Made by a program: the position numbers and the translations under genes. From contig NZ_CP050177.1 in assembly GCF_011694815.1 (NCBI RefSeq), positions 3,355,001-3,419,000 on the forward strand: a stretch of DNA of 64,000 bases. Direction: 5' to 3'. Below are positions 50,686 to 60,972 of the stretch, piece by piece (position 1 is the first letter of the stretch; each line of letters begins with the position of its first letter). The notes beneath the pieces are model-generated. The model did no database searches. It was not told the DNA's origin and saw only the letters and a program-made list of their open reading frames with translations. The stretch comes from Streptomyces liangshanensis. Lineage in GTDB: Bacteria; Actinomycetota; Actinomycetes; Streptomycetales; Streptomycetaceae.

Positions 50686-51483
50686 TCACATGCGGGAGAC
50701 GTTGCGTTCGTAGACCAGGCGGAGGCCGATCAGGGTCAGCCACGGTTCGTGTTCGTCGATCACCGAGGCCTCGCCCAGCACCATCGGCGCCAGGCCGCCC
50801 GTGGCGATCACCGTGACCTCGTCGGGGTCGTCGGCCAGCTCGCGCTTCATGCGGGTCACCACGCCGTCGACCTGGCCCGCGAAGCCGTACACGATGCCGG
50901 ACTGCATCGCCTCCACGGTGTTCTTGCCGATCACGCTCCGGGGGCGGGCCAGCTCGATCTTGCGGAGCTGGGCGCCCTTCACGCCGAGCGCCTCGACCGA
51001 GATCTCGATGCCGGGCGCGATCACCCCGCCCGCGTACTCCCCGCGCGCGCTGACCGCGTCGAACGTCGTCGCCGTGCCGAAGTCGACCACGATGGCGGGA
51101 CCGCCGTAGAGGTCGACCGCCGCGACCGCGTTGATGATGCGGTCCGCGCCGACCTCCTTGGGGTTGTCCATGAGGATCGGCACGCCCGTCTTGATGCCCG
51201 GCTCGACCAGGACCGAGGGGACGTCCCCGTAGTAGCGGCGGGTCACCTCGCGCAGCTCGTGCAGGACGGACGGGACGGTCGAGCAGATGGCGATCCCCTC
51301 GACGCCCTCGCCCAGTTCGTCCCCGAGCAGCGGGTGCATGCCCATCAAGCCCTGGAGCAGCACGGCGAGTTCGTCGGCGGTCCGGCGGGCGTCCGTGGAC
51401 ACCCGCCAGTGCTCGACGATGTCCTCGCCGTCGAACAGGCCGAGCACCGTATGGGTGTTGCCGACGTCGATGGTGAGCAGCAT
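50686..51483 (-). CDS. coaX: Type III pantothenate kinase
   Basis: A 265-residue CoaX, which phosphorylates pantothenate in the first step of CoA synthesis. It belongs to the ASKHA fold: LLTIDVGNTHTVLGLFDG at the N-terminus (phosphate-1), GADRIINAVAA near 112, VVDFGTATTFDAVS near 129, and GGVIAPGIEIS near 149. It is last in an operon with DUF2520, panC, nadB and nadC; its ATG shares one base with the nadC stop. Linking panC and coaX puts pantothenate synthesis and use together. Confidence 0.96.
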   Translation of the reverse strand: MLLTIDVGNTHTVLGLFDGEDIVEHWRVSTDARRTADELAVLLQGLMGMHPLLGDELGEGVEGIAICSTVPSVLHELREVTRRYYGDVPSVLVEPGIKTGVPILMDNPKEVGADRIINAVAAVDLYGGPAIVVDFGTATTFDAVSARGEYAGGVIAPGIEISVEALGVKGAQLRKIELARPRSVIGKNTVEAMQSGIVYGFAGQVDGVVTRMKRELADDPDEVTVIATGGLAPMVLGEASVIDEHEPWLTLIGLRLVYERNVSRM

Positions 51484-52604
51484 CAGGCGCCCACCCCGTC
51501 AGGACCGTCGTCCGACCCGGCGTCCGCGCCGAGGTCGTCCGTGTCGAAGTCGTCGGCGTCGTCGGCGTCGAACGGCTCGGCCTCGCGCAGGTCCAGGCCG
51601 ATGTCCAGGATCGGCGACGAGTGCGTGAGCGCCCCCACCGCGAGGAAGTCGACGCCCGTCTCCGCGTACGCGCGCGCCGTGTCGAGGGTGAGGCGTCCGG
51701 AGGACTCCAGGATCGCGCGTCCCGCGACGATGCCCACCGCCTCCGCCGTCTCGCCCGGCGTGAAGTTGTCCAGCAGGATCAGGTCCGCGCCCGCGTCCAG
51801 CACCTCGCGCACCTGGTGGAGGGTGTCGACCTCCACCTCGACGGCCACGCCGGGGAAGCTGTCCCGTACCGCCTTGAAGGCCTCCGCGACACCCCCCGCC
51901 GCGACCACGTGGTTGTCCTTCACGAGCGCCGCGTCCGACAGCGACATGCGGTGGTTGACGCCGCCGCCGCACCGGACCGCGTACTTCTCCAGGGCCCGCA
52001 GCCCCGGCGTGGTCTTGCGGGTGTCGCGCACCTTCGCCGACGTCCCCTCCAGGACGTCCGCCCACGCGCGCGTGGCCGTCGCGATGCCGGACAGCCGGCA
52101 CAGGAGGTTGAGCGCGCTGCGCTCGGCGGTGAGCAGGTCGCGGGTACGGGCGGTGACGCTGAGCAGCTTCTGCCCCGCCTCCACGCGGTCGCCGTCCGCG
52201 ACGTGCCGTTCCACCGCGAACTCGTCGGTGGCCACGACGGACAGGACGGCCTCGGCGACGTGTATCCCGGCGACCGTGCCGCCCTCGCGGGCCGTGAAGT
52301 CACCGGTGGCGACGGCGTCCTCGGGGACGGTCGCGACGGTCGTCACGTCCACCCCGTGGTCGAGGTCCTCCTCCACGGCGACGTGCGCGACGTCCTCGAC
52401 CTGGACGGGGTCCAGGCCGGACTCGGCGAGCAACTGGGCGAGTTCGGGGTCGAGCCCGCACTCCAGGTCGTCGGGGCCGAAGCCGTCGGAGCAGCCGCAG
52501 CCGTCGCCGCAGCCACCCCCGGCGGACGCCGCGGCCGGGGCGCCGATCTGGATCAGGGGTACGTCCACGGCCTCGGGGCGCGGACTGTCTTCGGGCGTGC
52601 TCAC
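51483..52604 (-). CDS. nadC: Nicotinate-nucleotide pyrophosphorylase (carboxylating)
   Basis: A 373-residue quinolinate phosphoribosyltransferase, which makes nicotinate mononucleotide from quinolinate and PRPP. Conserved sequence includes NLLCRLSGIATATR, VRDTRKTTPGLRALEKYAVRCGGG, and HRMSLSDAALVKDNH. The enzyme has an unusual N-terminal extension of ~55 residues with four cysteines (Cys32, 36, 38 in GGGCGDGCGC and Cys49), which other NadC proteins lack. It sits between nadB and coaX, two bases after the nadB stop and one base overlapping coaX. Confidence 0.95.
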   Translation of the reverse strand: MSTPEDSPRPEAVDVPLIQIGAPAAASAGGGCGDGCGCSDGFGPDDLECGLDPELAQLLAESGLDPVQVEDVAHVAVEEDLDHGVDVTTVATVPEDAVATGDFTAREGGTVAGIHVAEAVLSVVATDEFAVERHVADGDRVEAGQKLLSVTARTRDLLTAERSALNLLCRLSGIATATRAWADVLEGTSAKVRDTRKTTPGLRALEKYAVRCGGGVNHRMSLSDAALVKDNHVVAAGGVAEAFKAVRDSFPGVAVEVEVDTLHQVREVLDAGADLILLDNFTPGETAEAVGIVAGRAILESSGRLTLDTARAYAETGVDFLAVGALTHSSPILDIGLDLREAEPFDADDADDFDTDDLGADAGSDDGPDGVGA

Positions 52605-52606
52605 GG

Positions 52607-54502
52607 TTACGGCTCCCTGGGGACGTCGGGTTCTGCATGTACGTATACGGGGTCGACGGGCGGGAACGCAGCCGTTCCCGTACGACGGACCGTCAAACTG
52701 CGGTCGCGCGACAACCGCGCGACCAGGTGCCGGCGCCAGTCGGCGTCGTCGCGCTCGGGCCGGTCCTCGCGCCAGTGGCAGCCGCGGGTCTCCTCGCGCT
52801 CCAGAGCGGCGGCGACGAGGACGCGGGCGACACAGAGGAGGTTCGAGGTCTCCCAGGAGTCCACGCCGGGGACGGCGGCCTTGACCTCTCCCTCCCCCTG
52901 CTGCTCCTCGGCGCGCAGGGCGTCCAGGTGAACGGCTTCGAGGGCCTGGGCGGCGGCGCCGAGACTGCGGGCCGAGCGGAGGACCCCGGCGCCCTCGGAC
53001 ATGATCCGCTGGATCCGGATGCGGGCCTCGGGGTCGATGAGGGGGAGGGGACGGGAGGCGGGCGGGGCGAGGTCGGAGGGGCGGACGGCGGCGTCGGGAA
53101 TGGCGCCCTCGGATGAGACGCCTTCTTCCGAGGGAACGACACCCGCTTTAGGAGAGCGGTGCTCCCCGCTTGCGCTGTGCAGCCGCTCCGCCACGTCCGC
53201 CGCGATCCGCTCCGCGAACACCAGCCCCTCCAGGAGCGAGTTCGACGCCAGCCGGTTCGCGCCGTGGACGCCCGTGCAGGCCACCTCGCCGCACGCGTAC
53301 AACCCCGGGACCGTGGTGCGCCCGCGCAGGTCCGTCCGGACACCGCCCGACGCGTAGTGGGCCGCCGGGGCGACCGGGACCGGCTCCGTCACCGGGTCGA
53401 TGCCGTGGGAGCGGCAGGCCGCCAGGATCGTGGGGAAGCGGGTCTCCCACATCTCCGCGCCGAAGTGCCGCGCGTCCAGGTACATGTGGTCGGCGCCCTG
53501 CTCCCGCATGCGCCGCGTGATCGCCTTGGCGACGATGTCGCGGGGCGCCAGCTCGGCCAGTTCGTGCTGGTCGAGCATGAAGCGGACCCCGCCGGCGTCC
53601 ACGAGATGGGCGCCCTCGCCCCGTACCGCCTCGGACACCAGCGGCTGCTGGCCCTCCGCGCCCACGCCCAGGAACAGCACGGTGGGGTGGAACTGCACGA
53701 ACTCCAGGTCCGACACCTCGGCGCCCGCCCGCAGCGCCAGCGCCACGCCGTCGCCGGTGGACACCGCGGGGTTGGTCGTGGCGGAGAAGACCTGGCCCAT
53801 GCCGCCGGTGGCGAGGACCACCGCGGGCGCGTGGACCGCGCCGACGCCGTCGTGCTGGCCCTCGCCCATCACGTGGAGGGTGACGCCCGACGTACGGCCG
53901 TGCTCGTCGGTCAGCAGGTCGAGGACGAGCGCGTTCTCGACGGTCGTGAGCGCGGCGGCGCGGACCGCCTCGACGAGCGCGCGGGAGATCTCCAGGCCGG
54001 TCGCGTCACCGCCCGCGTGGGCGATACGGCGGCGGTGGTGGCCGCCCTCGCGGGTGAGCTGGAGCTCGCCGCCCGCGCCGGTGTCGAAGTGGGCGCCGGT
54101 CCCGATCAGGCGGCGTACGGCGTCCGGGCCCTCGGTGACCAGCGTGCGGACGGCGTCCTCGTCGCACAGGCCGACGCCCGCGACGAGGGTGTCGGCCAGG
54201 TGCTGATCCGGGGTGTCGCCCTCGCCGAGCGCGGCGGCGACGCCGCCCTGGGCCCAGCGGGTGGAACCGTCGTCCAGGTGGGCCTTGGTGACGACGACCG
54301 TACGCAGTCCGGCGGCGGTGCAGCGCAGGGCCGTGGTGAGCCCGGCGACGCCCGAGCCGACCACGACGACGTCCGCGTCCAGGGCCCAGCCGGGGGCGGG
54401 GGCGGCCAGCCGTATCCCGGTCGCGACGGCGCCGGGTATCTCCTGGGAGGGCGCGGATCCCGGCGATCCGGGGAGCGTCCCCCGGGAGGACTCTGCGGTC
54501 AC
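52607..54502 (-). CDS. nadB: L-aspartate oxidase
   Basis: A 631-residue flavoenzyme that oxidises aspartate to iminosuccinate for NAD synthesis. The FAD site is [21 protein letters not shown] near 44; [13 protein letters not shown] and [14 protein letters not shown] follow; [43 protein letters not shown] is conserved in the fumarate reductase/NadB family, quoted here in parts as [20 protein letters not shown]. An acidic Ser/Pro-rich insertion lies before the C-terminal helical domain (about 475-500). Starts at GTG in a 4-base overlap with panC. No nadA is in this window. Confidence 0.95.
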   Translation of the reverse strand: MTAESSRGTLPGSPGSAPSQEIPGAVATGIRLAAPAPGWALDADVVVVGSGVAGLTTALRCTAAGLRTVVVTKAHLDDGSTRWAQGGVAAALGEGDTPDQHLADTLVAGVGLCDEDAVRTLVTEGPDAVRRLIGTGAHFDTGAGGELQLTREGGHHRRRIAHAGGDATGLEISRALVEAVRAAALTTVENALVLDLLTDEHGRTSGVTLHVMGEGQHDGVGAVHAPAVVLATGGMGQVFSATTNPAVSTGDGVALALRAGAEVSDLEFVQFHPTVLFLGVGAEGQQPLVSEAVRGEGAHLVDAGGVRFMLDQHELAELAPRDIVAKAITRRMREQGADHMYLDARHFGAEMWETRFPTILAACRSHGIDPVTEPVPVAPAAHYASGGVRTDLRGRTTVPGLYACGEVACTGVHGANRLASNSLLEGLVFAERIAADVAERLHSASGEHRSPKAGVVPSEEGVSSEGAIPDAAVRPSDLAPPASRPLPLIDPEARIRIQRIMSEGAGVLRSARSLGAAAQALEAVHLDALRAEEQQGEGEVKAAVPGVDSWETSNLLCVARVLVAAALEREETRGCHWREDRPERDDADWRRHLVARLSRDRSLTVRRTGTAAFPPVDPVYVHAEPDVPREP

Positions 54503-55530
54503 TGGGGAGCTCCGAAGGTCAGGGGGATGTTGTCGATGAGGCGGGTGCCGCCGACCCGCGCCGCGACGGCGAGGATCGCCTCGCCGGTGTGGCCGTCGGG
54601 GACTTCCGTGAAGTCGGCGGGGTCGACCAGCGCGAGGTAGTCCAGCGTCAGGGGCGGTACGGCGCGCGCGGCGGGCACGAGGACCGTGCGGGCCGCGGCC
54701 CGCACGGCGTCGGCGCCGCAGGGGCGGGCCTGCCCGCCAGCGCGGGCCACCGCGTGCGCGTCCGCCGCGAGCCGGGGCTCGCCGAGGGCGGAGAGTCCGG
54801 CGGCGCGCGCGTCCGGCGCGGGCGCCGACTCCGCGCGGGCGCGCAGCGCGTGCTGGGCGCCGAGCCGGTCGCGGGCCGCGAACAGCGCGCGGGAGAGGGC
54901 GAGGGCGGTACGGCGCTCCGCCGCGGACAGGAAGCGGTTACGGCTGGACAGGGCCAGGCCGTCGTCCTCGCGGACGGTCGGGACGCCGACGATCTCGACG
55001 GGGAAGTTCAGGTCGCGTGCCATGCGGCGGATCAGGGCGAGCTGCTGGGCGTCCTTCTGTCCGAAGAACGCGAGGTCGGGGCGGGTGAGGTGGAGCAGCT
55101 TGGCGACGACGGTGAGCATGCCGTCGAAGTGGCCGGGGCGCGAGGCGCCTTCGAGCAGCTCGCCCATGGGGCCCGCGGTGATCCTGACCTGGGGCGCGCC
55201 GCCCGGGTAGACCTCGTCCACGGACGGGGCGAAGACGGCGTCGGCGCCCGCGTGTTCGGCGGTCTTGAGGTCGGCGTCGAGGGTGCGGGGGTAGCGGTCG
55301 AGATCCTCGCCGGCGCCGAACTGGAGGGGGTTGACGAAGACGGTGACCACGACGAACCCGGCGGGGCCGACGTGCGCGCGGGCCGTGCGTATCAGGGTGG
55401 CGTGCCCGTCGTGGAGCGCGCCCATGGTCATGACGACCGCGACGCCGTCGCGGCGGGCGGGGTGTTCGGCGCGCCAGGTGTCCAGGAGCCGGTCCAGGTC
55501 CGCGCGGGTGGGGACGGGGGCGAGGCTCAT
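54499..55530 (-). CDS. panC: Pantothenate synthetase
   Basis: A 343-residue ligase that joins pantoate and beta-alanine with ATP. Motifs: [17 protein letters not shown] (HIGH-like, near 36-52), [35 protein letters not shown], and the KMSKS-like [15 protein letters not shown]. The C-terminal domain carries an Ala/Arg-rich insertion (about 235-285: [20 protein letters not shown]), making it longer than the ~280-residue norm. ATG at 55530 overlaps the DUF2520 stop, and its own stop overlaps the nadB start as GTGA, so the three are coupled. Confidence 0.95.
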   Translation of the reverse strand: MSLAPVPTRADLDRLLDTWRAEHPARRDGVAVVMTMGALHDGHATLIRTARAHVGPAGFVVVTVFVNPLQFGAGEDLDRYPRTLDADLKTAEHAGADAVFAPSVDEVYPGGAPQVRITAGPMGELLEGASRPGHFDGMLTVVAKLLHLTRPDLAFFGQKDAQQLALIRRMARDLNFPVEIVGVPTVREDDGLALSSRNRFLSAAERRTALALSRALFAARDRLGAQHALRARAESAPAPDARAAGLSALGEPRLAADAHAVARAGGQARPCGADAVRAAARTVLVPAARAVPPLTLDYLALVDPADFTEVPDGHTGEAILAVAARVGGTRLIDNIPLTFGAPQ

Positions 55531-56480
55531 CGGGCGCCCCCGCCGGCTCCGCCGCGGGTGTCCCCGAGGCTGTCGCCGTCCGCGAGGACGTCCAGGAGGT
55601 CTTCGGCCATCTCCGGCTTGAGCATGCCGTGGGCGAGCGCGCGGTCCGCGGTGGTGCGGGCCATCGCCAGGTACCCGGCGACGGCGGCCGGCGCGTGCTC
55701 GCGCAACACCTCCACGTGCGCGGCGACCGTGCCCGCGTCCCCGCGGGCGACGGGGCCGGTCAGGGCCGCGTCGCCGGAGCGCAACGCGTTGTCGAGGGCC
55801 GCGCCGAGGAGCGGGCCCAGCATCCGGTCCGGGGCCTCGACCCCGGCCGCGCGCAGCAGCTCCATCGACTGGGCGACCAGCGTGACCAGGTGGTTCGCGC
55901 CGAGCGCCAGCGCCGCGTGGTAGAGCGGACGGGACTCCTCCGCGATCCACTCGGCCTCGCCGCCCATCTCGATGACCAGCGCCTCGGCGGCCAGGCGCAG
56001 CTCCTCGGGGGCCGTGACGCCGAAGGAGCAGCCGGCCAGCCGCTGCACGTCCACGGAGGTGCCGGTGAACGTCATGGCCGGGTGCAGGGCCAGCGGGAGG
56101 GCGCCCGCGCGCAGGGCGGGGTCGAGCACCTTCGTGCCGTACCGCCCCGAGGTGTGGAGGAGGAGCTGTCCCGGCCGGACGGCACCGGTCTCGGCGAGCC
56201 CCTGGACGAGCGCGGCCAGCGCGTCGTCGGGAACCGTCAGGAGGACCAGCTCGGCGCGGGCGAGGACCTCGGCGGGGGTGACGACGGGGACGTCGGGGAG
56301 CAGGGTGGCGGCGCGCCGCACGGACGCGTCCGAGACACCGGAGACGGCGACCGGCCGGTGTCCGGCGAGGCGCAGGGCGGCGGCGAGGGCGGGGCCCACC
56401 CGGCCCGCGCCGACCACGCCGACCGTGAGCCGGGCGGGGCGGTCCCGTGGATCGAGTGGTTCCTGTGCTGCTGGGTTCAC
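55527..56480 (-). CDS. Rossmann-fold DUF2520 protein, possible alternative ketopantoate reductase
   Basis: A 317-residue NAD(P)-binding protein. The Rossmann motif [20 protein letters not shown] lies near residues 18-37; a 6-phosphogluconate-dehydrogenase-like C-terminal helical domain of the DUF2520 type follows, with [20 protein letters not shown]. The GTG at 56480 was chosen for the GGAAGG upstream; an ATG 54 bases earlier is weaker. It opens the panC-nadB-nadC-coaX operon and overlaps panC by four bases. In some bacteria a similar position is held by PanG, a ketopantoate reductase; that role is an inference from placement and fold, not proven. Confidence 0.8.
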   Translation of the reverse strand: MNPAAQEPLDPRDRPARLTVGVVGAGRVGPALAAALRLAGHRPVAVSGVSDASVRRAATLLPDVPVVTPAEVLARAELVLLTVPDDALAALVQGLAETGAVRPGQLLLHTSGRYGTKVLDPALRAGALPLALHPAMTFTGTSVDVQRLAGCSFGVTAPEELRLAAEALVIEMGGEAEWIAEESRPLYHAALALGANHLVTLVAQSMELLRAAGVEAPDRMLGPLLGAALDNALRSGDAALTGPVARGDAGTVAAHVEVLREHAPAAVAGYLAMARTTADRALAHGMLKPEMAEDLLDVLADGDSLGDTRGGAGGGAR

Positions 56481-56563
56481 GCGTCGGGGCCTTCCGTTCC
56501 AGTCCGCGGCGGGTACCGGACGATTTCTGGCCATGCTACGCCAGCGCCGGGGCCGCCTCGCGG

Positions 56564-56595
56564 TTGTCCACAGGCACTTCGCACAGTTGTCCACA
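56564..56595 (+). promoter_or_regulatory. Two perfect DnaA boxes in a divergent promoter gap
   Basis: TTGTCCACA, the Streptomyces DnaA box consensus, occurs at 56564-56572 and 56587-56595 in the same direction, 23 bases apart. They lie in the 156-base gap between the cofactor operon (GTG 56480) and the threonine aldolase gene (ATG 56637). Two boxes are too few for an origin; they may be a DnaA titration or transcription-control site. Confidence 0.7.
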
Positions 56596-56636
56596 GGCCT
56601 GTGCGTGCCGGACGGCGGCTGGGCGATGATCGGTGC

Positions 56637-57818
56637 ATGAGCGACACGAACGAAGAGGCCGAAGAGGCGAGGGAGCCCTCCCCCGACGACGTGCGGGACC
56701 GCCGGCGGGCCGCGTGGCGGGGCGCCGAGCGGAAGCTGGGCAACGACTTCATGAGCCGCCCCATGGGCGGGGCGCTGGCCGAGCTCGCCGAGGCGGGCGG
56801 CTCGGTGTACGACCTGGACGAGGGTCCTGACATCTACGGGGACGGGGTGGTCGCGGAGCTGGAGCGGCGGGTGGCCGCGCTGCTGGGCTTCCCGGCCGCC
56901 GCGTTCTTCCCGACGGGCACGATGGCGCAGCAGGCCGCGCTGCGCGGCTGGGCGGGGCGTACGGGCAACGACGTGGTGGCGATCCACCCGCTCGCGCATC
57001 CGGAGGTCCACGAGAGCGGTGCGCTGTCGGTCGTCGGCGGGCTGCGCACGGTCCATCCGACGCGGGAGCCCAGGCAGCCGACGGCCGAGGAGGTCCAGGA
57101 CCTGGCGGAGCCGTTCGGGACGCTGATGCTGGAGCTGCCGCTGCGGGACGCGGGCTTCGTCCTGCCCACCTGGGACGAGCTGGTCGCGGTGGTGGACGCG
57201 GCGCGTGAGCGGGACGCTGTGGTGCACTTCGACGGGGCGCGCCTGTGGGAGTGCGTGACCCACTTCGGGCGGCCGCTGGCGGAGATCGCCGGGCTCGCGG
57301 ACAGCGTCTACCTGTCCTTCTACAAGTCGCTGGGCGGGTTGTCGGGCGCGGTGCTGGCCGGTCCCGCGTCGCTGGTGGCGGAGGCGCGGGTGTGGCGCCA
57401 CCGGTACGGGGGGCAGGTCTTCCAGCAGTATCCGGCGGCCCTGTCGGCGCTGCTGGGCCTGGAGCGGGAGCTGCCGCGCCTGCCGTCGTACGTGGCGCAC
57501 GCGCGCGAGGTGGCGGCCGCGCTCGCCGAGGGGTTCGCGGAGTCGGCCGTCCCGTGGTTCCGCGTCCATCCGGAGCCGCCGCACACGCACCAGTTCCAGG
57601 TGTGGCTGCCGTACGCGCCGGAGGTGCTGAACGAGGCGGCGCTGCGGCAGGCGGAGGAGACGAAGGTGCTGCTGTTCCGCGTCTGGCACGCCTCGGGCAC
57701 CGGGCCGCCCGGGGTCTCCCTCACGGAGGTCACGGTCGCGGAAGCGGGGCTGGAGTGGACGGCTCAGGACGTCCGGGCGGCGGTGGCGGACTTCGTGGAG
57801 CGGATAGCCAGGGTCTAG
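56637..57818 (+). CDS. Threonine aldolase / beta-eliminating lyase family
   Basis: A 393-residue PLP-dependent enzyme of the low-specificity threonine aldolase type, which splits threonine or allo-threonine into glycine and acetaldehyde. FPTGTMAQQAALRGW near 97 is the PLP-phosphate site, VHFDGARLWE near 193 holds the PLP-ring Asp and Arg, and Lys in LSFYKSLGGLSGAVLAGP near 226 is the PLP-binding lysine. GDGVVAELERRVAALLG is also typical. It starts at ATG close to the DnaA boxes. It ends in a 4-base overlap (CTAG) with the convergent response-regulator gene. Confidence 0.9.
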   Translation: MSDTNEEAEEAREPSPDDVRDRRRAAWRGAERKLGNDFMSRPMGGALAELAEAGGSVYDLDEGPDIYGDGVVAELERRVAALLGFPAAAFFPTGTMAQQAALRGWAGRTGNDVVAIHPLAHPEVHESGALSVVGGLRTVHPTREPRQPTAEEVQDLAEPFGTLMLELPLRDAGFVLPTWDELVAVVDAARERDAVVHFDGARLWECVTHFGRPLAEIAGLADSVYLSFYKSLGGLSGAVLAGPASLVAEARVWRHRYGGQVFQQYPAALSALLGLERELPRLPSYVAHAREVAAALAEGFAESAVPWFRVHPEPPHTHQFQVWLPYAPEVLNEAALRQAEETKVLLFRVWHASGTGPPGVSLTEVTVAEAGLEWTAQDVRAAVADFVERIARV

Positions 57819-58495
57819 GCCGCGCCGCCGCCCGCCCGTACCAGCCCGGACTCGTAGGCGAGGACGACCACCTGCACGCGGTCGCGCAGGCCGAGCTTGG
57901 TGAGGATGCGGCCGACGTGTGTCTTCACGGTCGCCTCCGACAGGACGAGGCGGCCGGCGATCTCGCCGTTCGACAGGCCCTGCGCGACCAGCATCATCAC
58001 CTCGCGCTCCCGCTCGGTCAGCCGCTCCATGTCCTTGTTCCTGGGCTTGTCGGCGGTCGGCAGGAGCGGGGCGAACCGGTCGAGCAGCCGCCGGGTGGTG
58101 GAGGGCGCGACCACGGCGTCCCCGCTGTGCACCGAGCGGATCGCGCTCAGCAGCTCGCTGGGCGGCACGTCCTTCAGCATGAAGCCGCTCGCCCCGGCCT
58201 TGAGGCCGGAGAACGCGTACTCGTCGAGGTCGAAGGTGGTCAGGATGAGGACTTTCGGGGGGTTGGGCTCCGCGCAGATCCGGCGCGTGGCCTCCACCCC
58301 GTCGAGGCGGGGCATGCGGACGTCCATCAGGACGACGTCGACGGCGGTGGTGCGGAGGTTCTCGATCGCCTCGGCGCCGTCCCCGGCCTCCGCGACGACC
58401 TCCATGTCGGGCTGCGCGGCCAGCACCATGCGGAAGCCGGTGCGAAGCAGCATCTGGTCGTCCACGAGCATGACGCGAATCGCCGTCGGGGTCAT
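57815..58495 (-). CDS. NarL/LuxR-family response regulator
   Basis: A 226-residue two-component regulator. The receiver domain has [14 protein letters not shown], phospho-acceptor Asp in [19 protein letters not shown] near 56, and Lys in [16 protein letters not shown] near 107. The C-terminal GerE-type helix-turn-helix is [20 protein letters not shown] then [20 protein letters not shown]. Start: ATG at 58495, preceded by AAGGA. It follows its partner histidine kinase by 34 bases. The regulated genes are unknown. Confidence 0.93.
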   Translation of the reverse strand: MTPTAIRVMLVDDQMLLRTGFRMVLAAQPDMEVVAEAGDGAEAIENLRTTAVDVVLMDVRMPRLDGVEATRRICAEPNPPKVLILTTFDLDEYAFSGLKAGASGFMLKDVPPSELLSAIRSVHSGDAVVAPSTTRRLLDRFAPLLPTADKPRNKDMERLTEREREVMMLVAQGLSNGEIAGRLVLSEATVKTHVGRILTKLGLRDRVQVVVLAYESGLVRAGGGAA

Positions 58496-58529
58496 CGGGG
58501 GTTCCTTCTGTGGGGCGGGCCCGGGCACG

Positions 58530-59729
58530 TCAGTGCGCCGGCTTGAGGGGGAGGAGCGCGCTGATGCGGAAGCCGCCGCCGGGGCGCGGCCCCGCGTCCA
58601 GCGTGCCGCCGACCATCCCGACCCGCTCCCGCATCCCGATCAGGCCGTGGCCGCGGCCGTCGGCGCCGCCGTCCTCGTACAGCTCGTGGGTGGCGCCCCG
58701 CCCGTCGTCCTCGACCAGGAGGCCCAGGCCGTCGTCGAAGTAGACCAGCCGCACGCTCGCGCCCACGTCCGGTCCGCCGTGCTTGCGGCTGTTGGTGAGG
58801 GCTTCCTGCACGATCCGGTACGCGGTCAGCTCGACCCCGCTGGGCAGCGGGCGCGCGGTGCCCTCGATCCTGAAGTCCACGGTGAGGCCGGCCCTGCGCA
58901 CCTGCTCGACCAGGTCCTCGATCTGGTCGACGTCGGGCTGGGGCACGTACTCCCCGCCCTCCCGGGTGTCCCCGGTCCGCAGGACGCCGAGCAGCCGGCG
59001 CATCTCGGCGAGGGCCTGGCGGCCGGTGCTGGAGATGGTCTCCAGGGCCTGTTTGGCCTGGTCGGGGGCGGCGTCCAGGACGTACGCGGCGCCGTCGGCC
59101 TGCACGACCATCACGGACACGTTGTGCGCGACGACGTCGTGCAGTTCGCGGGCGATCCTGGCCCGCTCGGCGGCGACCGCCACCTTGGCCTGCGCCTCGC
59201 GCTCCTTCTCCAGCCGGGTCGCGCGCTCCTCCAGCTGGTCGAAGTAGGCGCGGCGGGTACGGAGGGAGTCGCCGAGCACCCAGGCGAGGACGAACGGCAC
59301 GGCCAGCACCACGCCCGCGAAGACCCGACCGAAGGTGCTCGCCCCGTCCACGGGCCAGCGCAACTGCGACAGCGGGGCCGCGAACAGGCCGCCGACCAGG
59401 GCGAGCCGGGAGGCCCAGCGCGGGCCGCCCTCGGCGGCCACGGTGTAGATGATGACGAGCATGGCGAAGTCGCCGGGGTTGACCGCGACGTCCAGCGCGA
59501 GCTGGACGACGCCCAGCGCGACGACGAGGAGCAGCATCCCGGCCGGCGCCCGGCGGCGCAGCGCGACCACCAGGCTCAGCAGCACGACCACGCCGATCGC
59601 CCGGAGCCGGTCGCCGACCCCGGTCTCCGCGGTGACCGCCCACAGCAAAGACACCCCGAGGAGCATGACAGCCCAGAAGGTGTCGACGCCCGTGGGGTGT
59701 CTGCGGAGGAAGTCGTAGAAGCGCTGCAC
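58530..59729 (-). CDS. NarL-type sensor histidine kinase
   Basis: A 399-residue membrane kinase of the HisKA_3/HATPase type. The N-terminal ~140 residues form four to six membrane spans ([31 protein letters not shown] and others to [18 protein letters not shown]). The dimerisation and phospho-acceptor motif is [20 protein letters not shown] near 196, and HATPase boxes [11 protein letters not shown] and [11 protein letters not shown] follow. With short outer loops it probably senses a membrane or intracellular signal. It starts at GTG and precedes the response regulator on the same strand. Confidence 0.92.
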   Translation of the reverse strand: MQRFYDFLRRHPTGVDTFWAVMLLGVSLLWAVTAETGVGDRLRAIGVVVLLSLVVALRRRAPAGMLLLVVALGVVQLALDVAVNPGDFAMLVIIYTVAAEGGPRWASRLALVGGLFAAPLSQLRWPVDGASTFGRVFAGVVLAVPFVLAWVLGDSLRTRRAYFDQLEERATRLEKEREAQAKVAVAAERARIARELHDVVAHNVSVMVVQADGAAYVLDAAPDQAKQALETISSTGRQALAEMRRLLGVLRTGDTREGGEYVPQPDVDQIEDLVEQVRRAGLTVDFRIEGTARPLPSGVELTAYRIVQEALTNSRKHGGPDVGASVRLVYFDDGLGLLVEDDGRGATHELYEDGGADGRGHGLIGMRERVGMVGGTLDAGPRPGGGFRISALLPLKPAH

Positions 59730-59825
59730 GTCATCCAGCGTAGGGAGGCGGAGAAGGCGGAGGGGTCAACCGGAGGGTCGATCCGGTCGGCGGAAGCGTA
59801 CTCCCCAAGGTGGAGACTTGACGCC

Positions 59826-60959
59826 GTGACGGATGACACCGGGAAGCACCCGGGCGCGCGCCCCGGCGCGGACGATCCCCTGGCCACGGGCCCGGGCGGA
59901 GCGCGGGCCACGGGCTGGCGGGCGGCGGCGGAGCGCGCGCTGTACGGGCCGGGGGGCTTCTACCTGCGCCCGGAGGGCCCGGCCGGGCATTTCCGCACGT
60001 CGGTGCACGCCTCCCCGCTCTTCGCGACCGCCGTCGCCCGGCTGCTGGCCGCCACCGCCCGGTCCCTGGGGACGGACGAGGTGGCGTTCGTCGACATGGG
60101 CGCGGGCCGGGGCGAGTTGGTGGCCGGGGTGCTCGCGGCGGTCCCCGAGAGCCTGACCGTGCATCCGTACGCCGTGGAACGCGCCCCCCGCCCCGCGGGG
60201 CTCGACCCGCGGGTGGAGTGGTACGCGGAGCCCCCGGCCGGGGTCAGCGGGCTGCTCTTCGCGAACGAGTGGCTGGACAACGTGCCGGTGGACGTCGCCG
60301 CGACGGACGCCGACGGGGTGGTGCGGTACGTGCTCGTGCGCCCCGACGGCACGGAGGAGCCGGGCCCGCCCGTCGGGGGCGCGGACGCCCGGTGGCTGGC
60401 GCGCTGGTGGCCGCCGGCCGGTCCCGGCACCCGCGCGGAGATCGGCCGGCCCCGCGACGAGGCCTGGGCGGCGGCCGTCGGCACGCTGGCGCGCGGGCTC
60501 GCGGTGGCCGTGGACTACGCGCACGTACGGGACGCCCGGCCGCCGTTCGGGACGCTGACGGGCTTCCGCGAGGGCCGGGAGGTGGCGCCCGTACCGGACG
60601 GGAGCCGCGACCTGACCGCCCATGTGGCCCTGGACGCCTGCGCGTTGCCGGGCGCGGAGCTCACCGACCAGCGCACGGCGCTGCGCCGCCTCGGGGTGAG
60701 CGGGGCGCGCCCGCCCCTGTCCCTGGCCGCCGCGGAGCCGGGCGCGTACGTACGGGCGCTGGCGGCGGCCGGGGAGGCGGCGGAGCTGACGGCCCGGGGC
60801 GGGCTCGGCGACTTCGGGTGGCTGGCCCAGCCGGTGGGCGTCGACCTCGGGTGGCCGTCCCGGTCCCTCGGCGCGGAAGCGGCCGACGGCGGTGAACCGG
60901 GCGGCGGCGGTGAACCGGGCGGCGGCGCCCTGCCCGGCGCCGGGTCCCGGGGCCTCTGA
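59826..60959 (+). CDS. NDUFAF7/MidA-family SAM-dependent methyltransferase
   Basis: A 377-residue member of the DUF185 (MidA/NDUFAF7) family. [31 protein letters not shown] (seen in parts) is the family start, then the SAM site [16 protein letters not shown] near 93, [16 protein letters not shown], and [13 protein letters not shown]. In mitochondria NDUFAF7 methylates an arginine in NDUFS2, the NuoD homologue of complex I, during its assembly. Here the gene lies 13 bases before a nuoD paralogue, so the same partner is plausible. GTG start after GGTGGAG. Gly-rich tail at the C-terminus. Confidence 0.88.
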   Translation: MTDDTGKHPGARPGADDPLATGPGGARATGWRAAAERALYGPGGFYLRPEGPAGHFRTSVHASPLFATAVARLLAATARSLGTDEVAFVDMGAGRGELVAGVLAAVPESLTVHPYAVERAPRPAGLDPRVEWYAEPPAGVSGLLFANEWLDNVPVDVAATDADGVVRYVLVRPDGTEEPGPPVGGADARWLARWWPPAGPGTRAEIGRPRDEAWAAAVGTLARGLAVAVDYAHVRDARPPFGTLTGFREGREVAPVPDGSRDLTAHVALDACALPGAELTDQRTALRRLGVSGARPPLSLAAAEPGAYVRALAAAGEAAELTARGGLGDFGWLAQPVGVDLGWPSRSLGAEAADGGEPGGGGEPGGGALPGAGSRGL

Positions 60960-60972
60960 GAGACTGTCGCCC

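Noticed and set aside
56564..56595. A replication origin
   Set aside because: Only two DnaA boxes, no AT-rich unwinding region, and no dnaA, dnaN or gyrase genes nearby.
57897..60959. A 1020-codon frame reaching the NDUFAF7-like gene
   Set aside because: Most of it is antisense to the two-component genes; only the part from GTG 59826 matches the methyltransferase family.
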